Part shown: positions 24,684 through 36,748 of the stretch, piece by piece
Position numbering within the stretch: the first letter of the stretch is position 1
How the letters are laid out: each line of letters starts with the position of its first letter
NCBI GenBank assembly: GCA_030272585.1
Contig: BSYQ01000006.1
Location: 5,171,001 to 5,235,000 of the forward strand
Direction of reading: 5' to 3'
Source: Bryopsis sp. KO-2023
Taxonomy: Eukaryota > Chlorophyta > Ulvophyceae > Bryopsidales > Bryopsidaceae
DNA: 64,000 nucleotides
Notes under the pieces: generated by a model
What the model was told of the DNA's origin: nothing
Databases searched by the model: none
Seen by the model: the letters and a program-made list of their open reading frames with translations, nothing else
Translations under genes and position numbers: made by a program

Positions 24684-24853
24684 GGGAGATTTTGCTTTGC
24701 TGACAACAACTGAAAGAATCAAATTTGGGTGTGTTCCCACACAAAACAGCACGAATAAAATATAAATTCAGCATCAGTGATGACTCATCGCCAACCTTGG
24801 TACTGTTTGTTGTGGAAATATATATTTGGGGTGGTTGAGTCTGAAAATATCTT
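24684..24853 (+). repeat. Diverged direct repeat, partner at 25924-26090
   Basis: Both copies share ATTTTGCTTTGCTG, CAGCATCAGTGATGACTCAT, CGCCAACCTTGGTACTGTTTG and GGAAATATATATTTGGGGTG, with scattered substitutions and small indels. The copies are 1.24 kb apart in the same orientation. They could be remains of terminal repeats of an element, but no intact internal region supports this. Confidence 0.8.
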
Positions 24854-25404
24854 GGTGTTGGAGGTTGGGGGTTGTCTCATCGATTGTCGCAAGGAAAAAC
24901 GTTGACTCGAAACATATTATTTTACTTGGTTTCGGAGCATACTTCCAAAAGACTTGAGGCCCGGAATCAAACGTTACATGTGCTTTTCGCGAGAGTTGGG
25001 GCTCAGAGTTGCAACACTTCCAGGCTCGTATTTAAGGCGCCAGAACCGATGCATGGAAAAAAAAACCCGAACGAAACAAAACAAAACACGAAAATATCAA
25101 AAAAAAACACTAACTTGCCGCAACAAAAAGTCTTTCACTCAACATTTGATCGTCGTTTTCACATCTCCAAGCATCGTCTCCATCATCTCCCGGTTTCTGG
25201 ATCTTCTCACTTCTACCTCTCTAGCTCGGTCTCGTTAGCTTGCGCTCGTTAAGTAGGGGCAATGCTCAAGGATTTAGCCAAGAAAGTTGGTATTGTGTGT
25301 TATTGGAAAGGATATACTTCAGCTTGTTCCAGTTTGAAGAGTTTGGGGGAAAGATGAGCAGGTAGTTCGAAATACTTGACTATGTTACGCGAGTACTCAG
25401 GTTG

Positions 25405-25760
25405 ATGCGGATACGAAGAGCTTGTGGGAAAATACCTGGCTGTGTTGGAGCCACAAATACGAGTGCAGGTGGAAAACCAGAAAACCAGGTATCCTAGAGG
25501 AGGCTACTGCATTAGCAAGGGATTTGAAGTCGATTGAGTCAATCGAAAATTGTCAGATCCCAGCGTTGAACAAAAAAAACGTTTTGCTTCCTTTACCCAA
25601 CTCAACCAAAACAACAACAAAACAAAAGCCGACACCCTGCCCCCAAGCCAATCATTGGTGAAAGGCAAAAGTTTGAGCATCAAGCGAAAAAGCGAAATCG
25701 TGGACACGTGTGTCAAAACAGGGAGAGATGGATTCTGGAAAGGGTAAAAAGAAACGATTG
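25405..25760 (+). pseudogene. Degenerate Ty3/gypsy-like gag fragment, copy 1 (frameshifted)
   Basis: In one frame it reads YLAVLEPQIRVQVE and, after a one-base shift, RKPGILEEATALARD. This is the pattern of retrotransposon gag near its capsid end (a loop, then P-x-I-R-x-x-V, then a P-x-T/I-L-E-E-A helix). The copy at 27257-27985 has the two halves in the same frame; here an extra A near 25476 breaks it. Further downstream the frame is Q/K/P-rich and ends in a stop. Confidence 0.6.
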
Positions 25761-27256
25761 AGATCTTATTGAATGACTTGATTCTTGTCTTTTGAAACCT
25801 GTCTTGTTTTGTTTTCACTTGCAAGTGACACATGTGTCGCAATGGGCAGACTACCTTTTCCTCCAATCGGGTCGATGCGGCGAATTGAGTCTTTCCGAAA
25901 ATGACTTGGTATATACATCATAAGGGGGATTTTGCTTTGCTGAAAATAACTGAAAGATCAAATTTGAGTGTCCCCACACAAAACAGCACGAACTAAATAC
26001 AGATTCAGCATCAGTGATGACTCATCGCCAACCTTGGTACTGTTTGCTGTGGAAATATATATTTGGGGTGGTTGAGGCTGGAAATATCTTTCAAGTCCCT
26101 TTCAGGTAGCGTTTGGTGTCCCAGTGTGTCTCATCAATTGCCACACATGGTAATTGATAAAAAATCAATTATTGGTAATTGGTCACATGGTTTCGGAGCA
26201 TGCAAAAGCTTTCACGTTTGGCTTGAAAGAAAGGTTTCCCTCACTTGTGTGACAAGAGGACGGTGTGTCGTAAACTTCCAAGCTTCTATATCAGCTCTGC
26301 AAGGTAGCGATGGAACACTTGCACAATTACGTCCGGTCTATCGAAGACGGTTTCGCCTGAAGATAGTAATGCCTTTATTTCACGCCAGCGAGGGTTGCAT
26401 GTCATTGTAAGAAAGTGTGATGGTCTACCCAATCGAGTGACTAAGAGGCCCCATGATGGCGAACCAGTTGCACAAAAAAGCAAACTCCAATTCGTTTCTC
26501 AATAAAATGGCCAGTCTGAAAGAAAAGAAACCAAAAAAATGATGGAGGAAATGCATGTCTGTATATATAACATATGGGGGAAACAACCTGGGGAAATACT
26601 TGAACTTAACGACGTTGTGTGGTGAATACAAAACTTCAAAAGCGAAGAGGTGGAACTTCTCCGCTTTACAATGTCAAACTTATTTGGAATTTCATCGTGT
26701 CCTGCTCGACACACGACCTTTTCCATGGTGGTTAGTTCATGCAAATCTCCTTATCCGCTTTGGAAACTGTGAATACTTATTTTTACATGCTCTAGAACTC
26801 GTTACGTTTACGAAAGGGAACTATCTGTTTGAAAACGGAGCTGCAATATGTGGGTCGCATGGAGAGACTCACTCAGATGATTACCACGATTACGGGGGGG
26901 GCACCAAAAGACTGGTCAATCAACTAACAAAATTCTTGGAGTTGCTGAAAACATTTGAAAAATTAAATATGGAAGATAGCGTCATGTAAAAACTGGAGCG
27001 CTTTGTCAACAACAAGAATCTTACCGATCAAAAAGTTGGAAATTTCCTTTAAAGACTTCTCTTGCATGCTTGTCTATATGGATTTGGGCAGAGTGAATAC
27101 AAAGGTTTCCACAACTGCAAAGGGAAACAATACACATATGGATATGCAAAAACAGCTTAGATTAACTCTTACATTGATACCAAGGCAGAGCTCCAGGTTA
27201 CCAGGCCAGCCAGGGTAAGAACACACCGTGCTAGTGAGTCTGAGGAAACCCTTACT

Positions 27257-27985
27257 TTGAGAATTCCAGGGAACAAGGACTACGTTGGCATGGGGATGTT
27301 TGTTGGGAGTGGCCCGAGGTCACATGTTCCAGCGAATTTGAAGTTCAGAGTCCCTGAGTTCTTCACTGAAGAAAAGTTAGGAGTCAACTGGGGAGACTGG
27401 TGGTTCACCGTGTCAGAATACCTGGACCTAATTGGGGAGGAAGTCAAACAAATGAACGAATAATGTAGGCACATTGCTCAGGGATTTTCCAAGAGTTGGT
27501 ATCGTGTGTTACTGAAAAGGATATACATCAGCACATTGCACTTCGGACTTCGAGTGGAAAGATGACCAGGCAGTCGCCACACTGACAATCATGAGTGAGT
27601 GAAACATAGATTGATGCGGATACGAAAAGCTTGTGGGACATTACCTGGCTGTGTTGGAGCCACAAATACGAGTGCAGGTGGAAACTAGAAAACCAGGTAT
27701 CTTAGAGGAAGCTACGGCATGGGCAGGGGATTGGGAGGCGATTGGGTTGATGAAAAGTTGTCGTATTAGGTGTCAGATCCAAGCGTTGAACAAAAATAAG
27801 TTTTGCCTCCCTTGCCCAACTCAACCGAAACAACAACAAAACGAAAGCCAACACCCTACCTCCAAGCCAAGCTTTGATGAATGGCAAAAACTTGATCACC
27901 AAGCGAATAAGCGAAAGCGTGAACAAGTGTGTCAAAACAGGGAGAGACAGATTTTGGAAAGGGTGAACAGAAACGATTGAGATCT
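27257..27985 (+). pseudogene. Degenerate Ty3/gypsy-like gag fragment, copy 2
   Basis: Two open pieces in the order expected for gag. The first (27257-27463) has LKFRVPEFFTEEKLG and WGDWWFTVSEYLDLI, like the gag entry 'LPxFdG...W...v..yf'. The second (27633-27980) has HYLAVLEPQIRVQVETRKPG and ILEEATAWAGD, then a lysine/glutamine-rich tail. A stop and about 150 bases separate the pieces. No protease, reverse transcriptase or integrase is seen nearby, so this is a remnant. Confidence 0.65.
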
Positions 27986-28606
27986 TGTTGAATGACTTGA
28001 TTCTTGTCTTTTGAAACCTGTCTTGTTTTGCTTTCTTTTGTTTTCTGTCTTACAAGACCACCTTTCCCTGCAACTGGGTCGAAGCCACCCAAGAAAAGCA
28101 AAAACTGCCAAGAGTTCCAACCTCGAAGGAAAAAACAAAAAGAAAACGAGACATAACAGCCAGTTTGATTCTGCATGTCCAACAAACTAGCAGATGATTT
28201 TAACCAACAACATACTAACCAACATACTAAAAAAACATACAAGGTATATATGTAAAAACATAGTGTTTGAGCTCAGTGACCTGAAAGGCAAGCACCAGTG
28301 TTTGACCTCAATATTTTTTTCCTTGAACGAATGAAACAACCGACTCTGAGCTGATCTGGCCCAGGAAAGAAAAATGCGATGTTTCAAGAATCTCCTCACA
28401 AATTCTTTTTCATGCATGAAAAAGAACGGTGGAAAGAAAACATAAAAAACCTTGGATTTGGTTAGTTACCCCCCCCCCAAAAAAAAAAAAAGAAAGAGCA
28501 AAAAAAAACAAAACAAAACAATCCAATCCCTACATACATATATCTCTATACCAAATATCAAAAATCCCCTCGCAGAATATATTTGGAAAAGGGGGTGGAT
28601 GTGCCA

Positions 28607-31183
28607 TTACACCACAGCACTCTCAGCTGTAGCCGATTTCTCAATTGGAGTGTCTTCCCGAGAACCCCACTCGCTCCAGGATCCATCATACACGGCAGTC
28701 TGCACACAACAGGTATTTTTATTTCTAAAAAGAAAGAATCATTTCTCTTTTTTTTTCTCTTGTCTTCATTTTCCATCATTTTTCACTTCATGTCCCTTTT
28801 TATTTTCAGACAATCGATAAAACCAAAAACAAAGTGGAAGTCATCGGTTGCATGCTGAACATTCTCGATCCACTCGACTGTTCTGCCCTTTTCCTTCCTG
28901 ACACTCTTTTTTCAAATCAACCCCCCTCCACCATTGATCCACGTAATGCTGATTTCATTACAAAAAAAAGGTCAAGCAATACGATTATATTACATAAAAT
29001 TATATTCCTTGTGGCAATCATCTCCCCACCCAAGCACTACTCAGATCACCTCGGCAGGAAATAAAATATTGAAGAAAAAAGAGGAAAAACCACAAGGGGC
29101 TGCAACTTACATTGTCATGTCCGACGAGGTGCGATGCCAGCGCAACCACACAAGCTGTCAGACCTGATCCACAGCTGAGCACCAGCTGCTTATTCAGGTC
29201 GACTCCAGCCTCCACCAGCACCAATTTCAGTTCCTCTGGCGACTTCATGCTACCGTCCTCCGATATCAGCGAGGTGAACGGCACATTCACGCTCCCTGAA
29301 AACGTTTTTCACACACACAGAGAGACATTGGCCATCCCCCCCCCAAAAAAAAGAAGAAAATGAGCGAATATGAACCTCCCCAAAAAGTGCAAAAAAGTAC
29401 CTGGCATTCGGCCTCTCCTCAATTCTGCCCTGGGTTCGGGCGCAATCCCGTCAAACCTGCCAGCAGGTCTGGCATCGACCACCAAATCTCCCTCAGGATC
29501 TCCGGATTGAACGATTTCAATCATCTCATCGAAACTTCGAACCTGTCTTGCAGAAATCGAATGCCAGATATATAAATAGAATATATTTACATATTCAATT
29601 TTCCAACATGTGTGTGTTTGTTTAAGGAAGAACAACTCACACACATGATTTTCGTAAGGATCGATAGCTAGGCACTCTAGGATTCGTTAATATTATCATT
29701 TTTGTTAAATTTGTCTTGGAATCCTAACGTCTGGACATAGAACAGAACAGCTTCAGGAAAAAAAAAAAAACACAACAAGCTGAGTTTCAGCCACAAAGAA
29801 GGGCAAGCGGGGGTATTGCATTGGTTCTATTCACCACATTTCAGCTTGTTTCATTCCATTTCAGTTTTCGGCAAGCATCACCTGACTCTTGTCCAAACTA
29901 GCTTCGTAGACCAATCCTCCGTTGTTCGATTTCGAGGTGGCTGCCACTGCTGGTGCTGCGATGTCACTGTCATTAATTGAGGAAGCGTCGATCGGGAAGC
30001 CCCCAGACTTCCAAGCTGGCAACCCACCATCCAAAACCGCAACCCTGAAGGGGCAGCGCTATCTATCATTCACGGAAAAAGAGTCTAGGATTGCAGCCAG
30101 GCATTCTCACCAATATACCCATTAGTAATGACCCCCTCCCCTTTTTTTTCATTTGTTATTTCCTTCCTATAAACAGGAAAAAGGGGGAGGGAAAAAGTGC
30201 GACATCAAAAACAAGAATGGATGTGCCACTCCTTCTTCCTCCTTTCTATCCGAGCCCTGAAAAAGATTGGATTTGAATTTTCTCTCTTGAACAAACCCAC
30301 CCACCGTTCATGCCCGAACACCCTGAGCGTCCACCAAACCCTGGGGGAGCTGAATATGCCTTTCCCATCATAAACCACAACTGGCGTTTCCTTTGTGATT
30401 TCAAAAGCATCCATGGCCGCCGAAAACGTATCCTCGGACGGCAGCATGTGTGGTAGAGAGCTCTCCGGATCAGCTATTCCATCCACATCGAAAAAAGCAG
30501 CCGAGGGAATTCTTTCGGCTTTGAACTCGGCCATTGAGTCTCTCTCTGAATCAAACCAATTCTTCCTTGTGAGATCTACACACCCTTCAAAGGTTTAGGC
30601 TCCAATCCCAGTTTTAATGGAAAGAGGTTTCCAATTTGAGGAAGCGATCGGTAGGATGGCAGGGGGGCACGGGTTTTACTATATCAATAACAGCCCCTTG
30701 AATCCATCTGTTTATCTTGAAATCAATTTAGAGTGTTGTGAGAAATCGAGCAATTTTTCCAACACACCCATCATGGGGAGGTACCAGGAGCCATCCAGCA
30801 CCTTCACATCTTGAAGTCTGAAATGAACAACACCACAGCACCTTGTTGGATCCAATCCAATTTCTTTGGATTTGGACACAACTATTGGAAAATAAACAAG
30901 GGGGTCGAGCCACGTTGCAACCGAATGTGTGTTGAATTGTAACGAGTGGGACGTTTTAACGCCACCAACCCCCACTGCTAAAGTTCAGTTCAGAAGGAAA
31001 TAGAGTGTGTGTTCCAAGCACTTGCCGGCTGTGCAGCCACTTGGGTGAAACCAAAGAAGGGAACGTCGACGCGCGGCCATTGCACGACATCGTCACGACA
31101 GACCTGTGCCAACGAGTCGGGTTTCCAGGGACTTTAGTCAGGAAGGGTAATTTACAAACACGTGAATTCAACACTGCCTCCAT
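28607..31183 (-). CDS. MPST: 3-mercaptopyruvate sulfurtransferase (two-domain rhodanese), 343 aa
   Basis: Exons in transcript order: 31183-31026, 30817-30768, 30545-30305, 30044-29882, 29542-29401, 29295-29111 and 28699-28607. Domain 1 has VKVLDGSWYLP, IPSAAFFDVDG, LPHMLPSE and VVVYDGKGIFSSPRVWW. The C-terminal rhodanese domain has the catalytic loop CGSGLTA (Cys about 293) and ends with AVYDGSWSEWG. CGSG[VL]TA is the mercaptopyruvate sulfurtransferase-type loop. The enzyme moves sulfur from 3-mercaptopyruvate to thiols or cyanide. The N-terminal 45 residues are rich in R, S and T with few acids and resemble a mitochondrial targeting peptide (inferred). Intron 1 uses a GC donor (GCAAGT at 31025-31020). 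That site restores the WLHSR to LQDVKVLDG join; the nearby GT site does not. Confidence 0.93.
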
Positions 31184-31809
31184 CGTCTGCACACTTAAAA
31201 AGAGGAAAAAAATCACTGGTCGGAGGTTCGAACACAGTCTGGTAGCAAGAGGGACTACCTAGGACTTTCCCAAGTCAAAAAACGTTGTTCAATGTTCACG
31301 TGCCGTGCTGTGGGAAAGTTGACCTGACAGCTGGATCACAAAAGATTTGGTTTGATTCTCCAGAAAAACACGCAAACAAACATTGTTTGTTTGCTGTGCA
31401 GACATACGGGCTGGTAGCCAGTGTGAAAGGATACTACTTTCGAGGATGAAGCTGTTGCAGATTGTGTAATGGCAGGATTCGATTTGTGAATGAACCAAAA
31501 GGGGCCATGTTCATGGAAGCATTGTTGTGAATAACTTTCGGTTACTTGATGACATCCTCAGTGCAGAAAGTGGACAGCATTAGTAACCAACTGTAAGTAA
31601 ACAAACGGACAATTCCTGTTGTTTCCATCCATTTCAGTGTCCAACACAACTCAATTCTCTGACAGTTTGATTCCAATCAAGCACGGAAACAGAGTTCTCC
31701 ACTTCACAACCCCATGCGTACGACATAGCGACAAGTAAGAATTAAGCAAAAATTCAATGTGCGTTGAAAAGAGCATCGTGGTGCAATCCGCTCGATCGCG
31801 CTCGTCGCA
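31184..31809. promoter_or_regulatory. Divergent promoter region, sulfurtransferase / METTL17
   Basis: The 626 bases separate the two start codons of a head-to-head pair. The only other content seen is short open frames with no conserved sequence. I see no certain TATA box. Promoter activity is inferred from gene arrangement. Confidence 0.5.
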
Positions 31810-34800
31810 ATGCAACGACGCTTCCTTGATGGAGCCAGAAGAACGTATGGTTTATCTCGCCAAACCGTGTCCGTTGCATCTCAACCCCCCTTGCCTCCAT
31901 CTGCCCCCGCAGCCGCCGAAAACCTCCAAGTATGAACGGTATCCATGATGTTTACCCCCCCTTCGTTTGGAGCCTTGAAAGCATCGTCGTCCAAAAACTC
32001 AACTCTGTTGATATCTGAAATTTGGAATTGGTTGCTTGAAGAAACCACCACCGAAGCCAGAAATATCCGCGGAGCTTGCATATTTCGTGTCGAGGCGCCA
32101 TGTAGGGCTGGTGGATCTTCCGGAGGAAATGAAGGAGACTATGGACAAATTCATCCTTGGTGGGTGGCTGATCGATTCAGAGTTGCTAGCATGAAAAGAG
32201 TCAATTCCCCTGAATTCCAGAATTTACAGCTGCGATTATTGAACATTGTTGATTGGATGCTGGACGTGAATGGTTAATATGCCATGGAGCAGCAATCGTT
32301 AGAAATCTCAAATTATTTAATTTCCTGGGAAGGAAAAGGAAAAGAAAACCCATACAGATTACAGGATCCCCCCAACTGAAAAAGAAAAACTTGACTGGTA
32401 AATGAATAAGCATTTATGAAGCCCTTTGTTTTGTTTTCTTCTTCCTTTCTAATGGATGGATGAACTGAGCACTATGGCCAGTCATCCCTATTGGTATTGG
32501 AACAGATCGCCGAAGGGCCCTTTCTCTCTTGAAAAAAAAGATAATATAATTAATAAATAAGATAATACAAATATAAATCAGATAATGTAAATAATGTTTT
32601 TTTTTCCTTCCATACATAATCGCATCCAAACCATGTGCCTGTTGTTGCTGTTGAGAAGAAATCACAAATAGTTATCTGGGGGTGTTCGATGCTGTTCAGG
32701 GGCGGGACTTCGAGGGAAGAGATTGAGGCTTTTCGGCAGACGATTCACCGACCATTTGAAAAAACTGTCGAGGACAGAGGCCAGAGGCGGCGTCATGGGT
32801 TGGTTGGAGCTGGAAACCAGAAGATCCAGACAAAGAAAACGAAGAGTGAGTAAGAAACAGTTAACCCCCCCCCCCTGCCCCCTCCTTTCTTTTTTACCTT
32901 GTATGGTATTGAGTGTATGCATGAGGTACGTGGGTTCCCTGCCTCTTATCAGATGCTGAATTCACCATTCAGGTTTCTTTACTTATTTGCTTAATGAGGA
33001 GTGGTGGGTTTTTTAACATCGATTTCTCTTCGCAAGGGAAAAAAATGATTTCTTTTTCATTTCTTCAGGAGCTGGAAACGATCCTGGATGGGATGTCCGG
33101 CAGTCTGACACCAAATCGACAAGCGTTGGCAAAAAGCCTCGAAATGCAGCAAATATCGGATCCCTCGAAACTTGCCTCCACCGAAAGAGAGTCAACCAGA
33201 AAGGAAGCTACGTTGGCTGGTGGCATCCCGACGGGGCAGCAGCTGAACGTTCCTTGGAAAACTAAGGGATTCGTGACGGCGAGCAAGACCCAGCCAGGTG
33301 GGGGGAGAAAGAGAGGAGGAGGAGTGGCAGTGGAGATGAAAGCTTCATTGCTTTTTCTACCAGTCAGAGAATTTTTTAAACATAGAATGAAGTAAAAAGA
33401 TCCAGTTTTGGATTGCTTGGAATATTAGTCATTGTGGTCAATTTTTGGGAATGTGTTGAAGTAGACTGCTGCATTGCAGGGTAGACCCCCCCCCCAAAAA
33501 AAAAAAAAAAAAGAGAGAAAAAAAATGAAACAGTAAAAGAAACCACACTGATTTTTTTTCTCCTTTTTTTGGTTCGCAATTGGTTTACTTATTTTTATTT
33601 TTTTGTTCCAGGAGTCATTCAGGAAACCCCCACTCCCAGTTACGAGGAAATGACAGCTGCCACATATGCTGCAACGAGACTGCCTGGAACCTTTGCTGCG
33701 GTGGTTCGAGTTTTGGACGAATTGAAAGTCAGGATGCCAGCATTCAAACCCCACAAAATGTTGGATTTCGGATCTGGACCAGGGACCGCCATTTGGGCAG
33801 CTCAAGAGGTACCAGCTTTCTTTGTGTTTCAACAGAAAAATTGATGAACAGAATTGGATTAGACTGAAAAGCATCGAAGCGCTCAATGGATGTTTATGAG
33901 TCGGGCACTTTTTGTTTTGGTGGTGGTATCGAGTCAGAAAAAATAAACAATCTCCAGACTGACCGAATAAAAAAATGAATGAATCAACAGGTCTGGCACG
34001 AAGGGGCCCCAGGTCAGGTGCTGGCCGTGGAGCCCTCCTGGCCGATGGTTGCTTTGGGGCAAGAAATTGAGTCGTCCAGAAAGAGAGCCGGAGTTGCAGG
34101 GTCCAGCAAAATCCGATGGGTGTCTCAGCTGCCCACGTTGAAATCCTCGGATCCTTTCAACAGCCAGAGGCGGAGGTATGATTTGACGACCGCTTCCTAC
34201 GTGCTTTCGGAGATTCCGGAGGCTGATGATCGACGGAGAATCGCGAGATTGCTGTGGGAAAGGACGAGCGATGTCTTAGTGTTTATCGAGCCTGGGACGC
34301 CTGTGGGTGCTGCCAACATTCAGGTAGCCAGGTAACGAGAAGATGGAATCTTACAGCGAACCTAATGATTGAGGGAGGTTGGGATGGGGGCAGGGGTGTC
34401 ATGAAGTGAAAAAGTGAAAGTGGTCTGGATGGACTTGATGTTGGGGAAAGCTATTTTTCCAGCAGTGGAGCGTATTTCTTTCTCATCAATGTGTTGATGA
34501 TTTTGTTTTTCTCTACACCATTAAGTTAATCCTTTCATTTCCCTCCCACCACTACTTCAGGAAGTCCGAAGTTTCATCCTAGATTTCGAGAGGAAAAGGT
34601 ACAGGAAGACCATGCAAGCCGCCACCCCGACTCAAAAGGGCGATGAGACTTTGCCAATATCCAGCATGGATTTGGACCCCCTGGCAAAGCAAAGATTGGA
34701 CGCAGCCGGCTGTCACATCGTGGCACCGTGCCCCCATGATGGGGAATGCCCAATGAACGGGAAGAAAATGTGGTGCCATTTCAACCAGCGATTCCTCCGA

Positions 34801-36294
34801 ACCCGGGCTCAGAAAGTCACTAAAATCCGGCCGGAAAAACAGCACGGACCCCGTGATTTCCAGGATGAGAGGTTTTCTTATGTGGTGTTTCGCCGGGGGT
34901 GGAGGGAGAAGAGCTGGGGCCAAGGAATCAGCGACGTTCAAATCGCGTCGAATTTTTTCCAAGACATCAAGCCGGATGACGAACAAGTGGAGTGGACCCC
35001 CATGAAGCACCATGAAAAGGTGCCCAGCTCAGACTGATAAAAAAACCCACATCAACAGGATATCGAATCCGACCGAATGATCAGCTCCATGTGATGCTTG
35101 GGATTAGTCATCTTTTTTGCAATTTTTGAATATGCTTGAATACTTCTGGATTTTGTATGGAACGCATGTCAGCCCCTCCACTGTGGAAATGAGTGAGTGA
35201 TACATGGGGTTTTCTTTTTTTTTTTCTTTTTTTTTTTGGGGGGGGGGGGGTGATCTGTGCGCTATTTTCGCTTAAGGTTTCCATGCCGATGGAGTTCGAC
35301 GAAGATGATGGCATCGACGAGGAGGAGGAGGAGGACGATGTGGAAGATTACCCACCGATCGACCTTGGGCAACTGGACCCCGAAACCAGAAACTTGATGC
35401 TGGCGTCCATTATGGATGGAGAAGAAAACGAACTGCCGGAGTCGACCCTGTTCGAACGGACCTCCCTGGAATCCCTGGTGTCGAGTCTCGAGGCAAAAGC
35501 GTTGGCGGATGAGCCGGACACGAATGACGACGAGGAAGGGGAGGTCGACGAACACATGCGTCGACTGCTGGAATCGGGATTCGATGTGGGGTCTTCCGCG
35601 ATGAGCGCGATTTTGAACAGGACGGAGGACGGCGGCGGAAAGCCGAAAGACGTTCGGATACCAGATCGAGTGGAGCGCGGGAACGATGAAGACGATGGTA
35701 TGGGGAATGCACCTCAAGCGGTGGGGCCTGCGAGCGGGAGCGGTGAATTGACGACTTTGGTTCTGCCGGACAGATTGAGCGAAGTTCATCTGATGGATTG
35801 GCCTGTGTTGGCGCCGAGAGACTTCTCGCTGACGATGGCAGCCGCCAGCAGATGGTCGAGAGTGATTCGTCCGCCGAGGAGGAGGAGTGGCCACGTGATC
35901 CTGGACGTTTGCACATCGTCATGCGGTTCTCAGTCGGGGCCTCTCGCGAATCAAAAGGGGAAGCTGCAACGGCATGTGAGTGGGATGAGTCAGGATTATG
36001 GAGAATTCGATCGATTTCCTCAGAAAGTAACAGGAGTAGATACATTGAGTGTTGGTGCAATCCCCCCCCAGTAAATCTCTTCTGTACCTTATGTTGTTTT
36101 TTCTCAAACCATTTGTCTGTGCAAATATATCTCCAGTATTGACTGTTTATTTCTGTGTGAACCCCCAGATTGTGGCCAGGTCAGACATGAAGTCATTCAT
36201 GGGTAGAGCAGGATTTCGCATGGCAAAAAAGAGCAGATGGGGGGATCTGTGGCCGACATATTTCAATAGAAATCGTAAAGTTTTGGATCTATGA
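31810..36294 (+). CDS. METTL17: METTL17 / Rsm22 mitochondrial ribosome assembly factor, 808 aa
   Basis: Exons: 31810-31929, 32042-32159, 32700-32845, 33069-33297, 33612-33808, 33991-34323, 34561-35019, 35277-35975 and 36169-36294. Phases agree. The first exon (MQRRFLDGARRTYGLSRQ) looks like a mitochondrial presequence. The methyltransferase-like core has YAATRLPGTFAAVVRVLDEL and LDFGSGPGTAIWAA (about 255-267), then ASYVLSEIP and FIEPGTPVG. Cysteines in CPHDGEC and WCHF (about 438, 444, 453) match the iron-sulfur ligands of the family. The C-terminal block has RVIRPPRRRSGHVILDVCT and ends SRWGDLWP. METTL17/Rsm22 acts in mitochondrial small-subunit assembly. Odd: exon 8 contains an acidic, low-complexity insertion of about 200 residues before the conserved C-terminal block, which makes the protein longer than its relatives. 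Confidence 0.93.
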
Positions 36295-36748
36295 TGTGGG
36301 GCTTCAAACGCCTTGCTTTTCAGAGATGTCGATCCTTTGTTTTCCTCTCGGGATAGGTTTGGAATCTTGTAGCAGCTCACAGCCTTTCGCTGTATGTATT
36401 TTGAATATGACAACCATATCTAAGCAATCTGTGTGCTAATGGGATTTGTTGAACCATCTGATTGCTTTTGCATGCGAAAAACAAGTTCAGATTGAAAACA
36501 ATCCAAAGAGTGAAAGGTTCCTTGTGGCGAAATTCATTCACCAATTCAAATTGATGATACTGTTTTTTTTTCTTTCCTGTGGTCCCGAATCGAATCTCAG
36601 ATGGTTGATTCTTCCTCCCCCCTCCCAATCTGACCTCACTGATCTATGATCTATGATAAATGTAAGACCCCACATTGAGCTCTTTGGGGACCAGGCATGA
36701 AGTTCATTCTTTTTTTAAATCAGAAACGATTGGCAAAATGACCCAGTC
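36295..36748. other. Convergent intergenic stretch, no gene seen
   Basis: A 454-base AT-rich stretch between the METTL17 stop and the stop of the downstream reverse-strand gene. No repeat or RNA gene is visible. Confidence 0.5.

Larger units (their letters stand above)
24495..28606. other. Repeat-rich intergenic block with decayed retroelement sequence
   Basis: The 4.1 kb between CFAP44 and the sulfurtransferase is built from diverged duplicated blocks. One block occurs at 24684-24853 and 25924-26090; another at about 25261-25880 and 27476-28090. A short hairpin (AAAACCACTA / TAGTGGTTTT) lies near 24652-24676. No intact gene is seen. Confidence 0.6.

Noticed and set aside
34324-34331. Alternative METTL17 exon 6 donor GTAACG at 34332
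   Set aside because: Joining from there to 34561 gives an immediate stop; the donor at 34324 keeps the frame.
35262-35894. 210-codon reverse-strand frame and a second 216-codon frame overlapping it
   Set aside because: Both lie antisense to METTL17 exon 8, whose C-terminal block is clearly conserved. The reverse frames are R/H/P-rich shadows.
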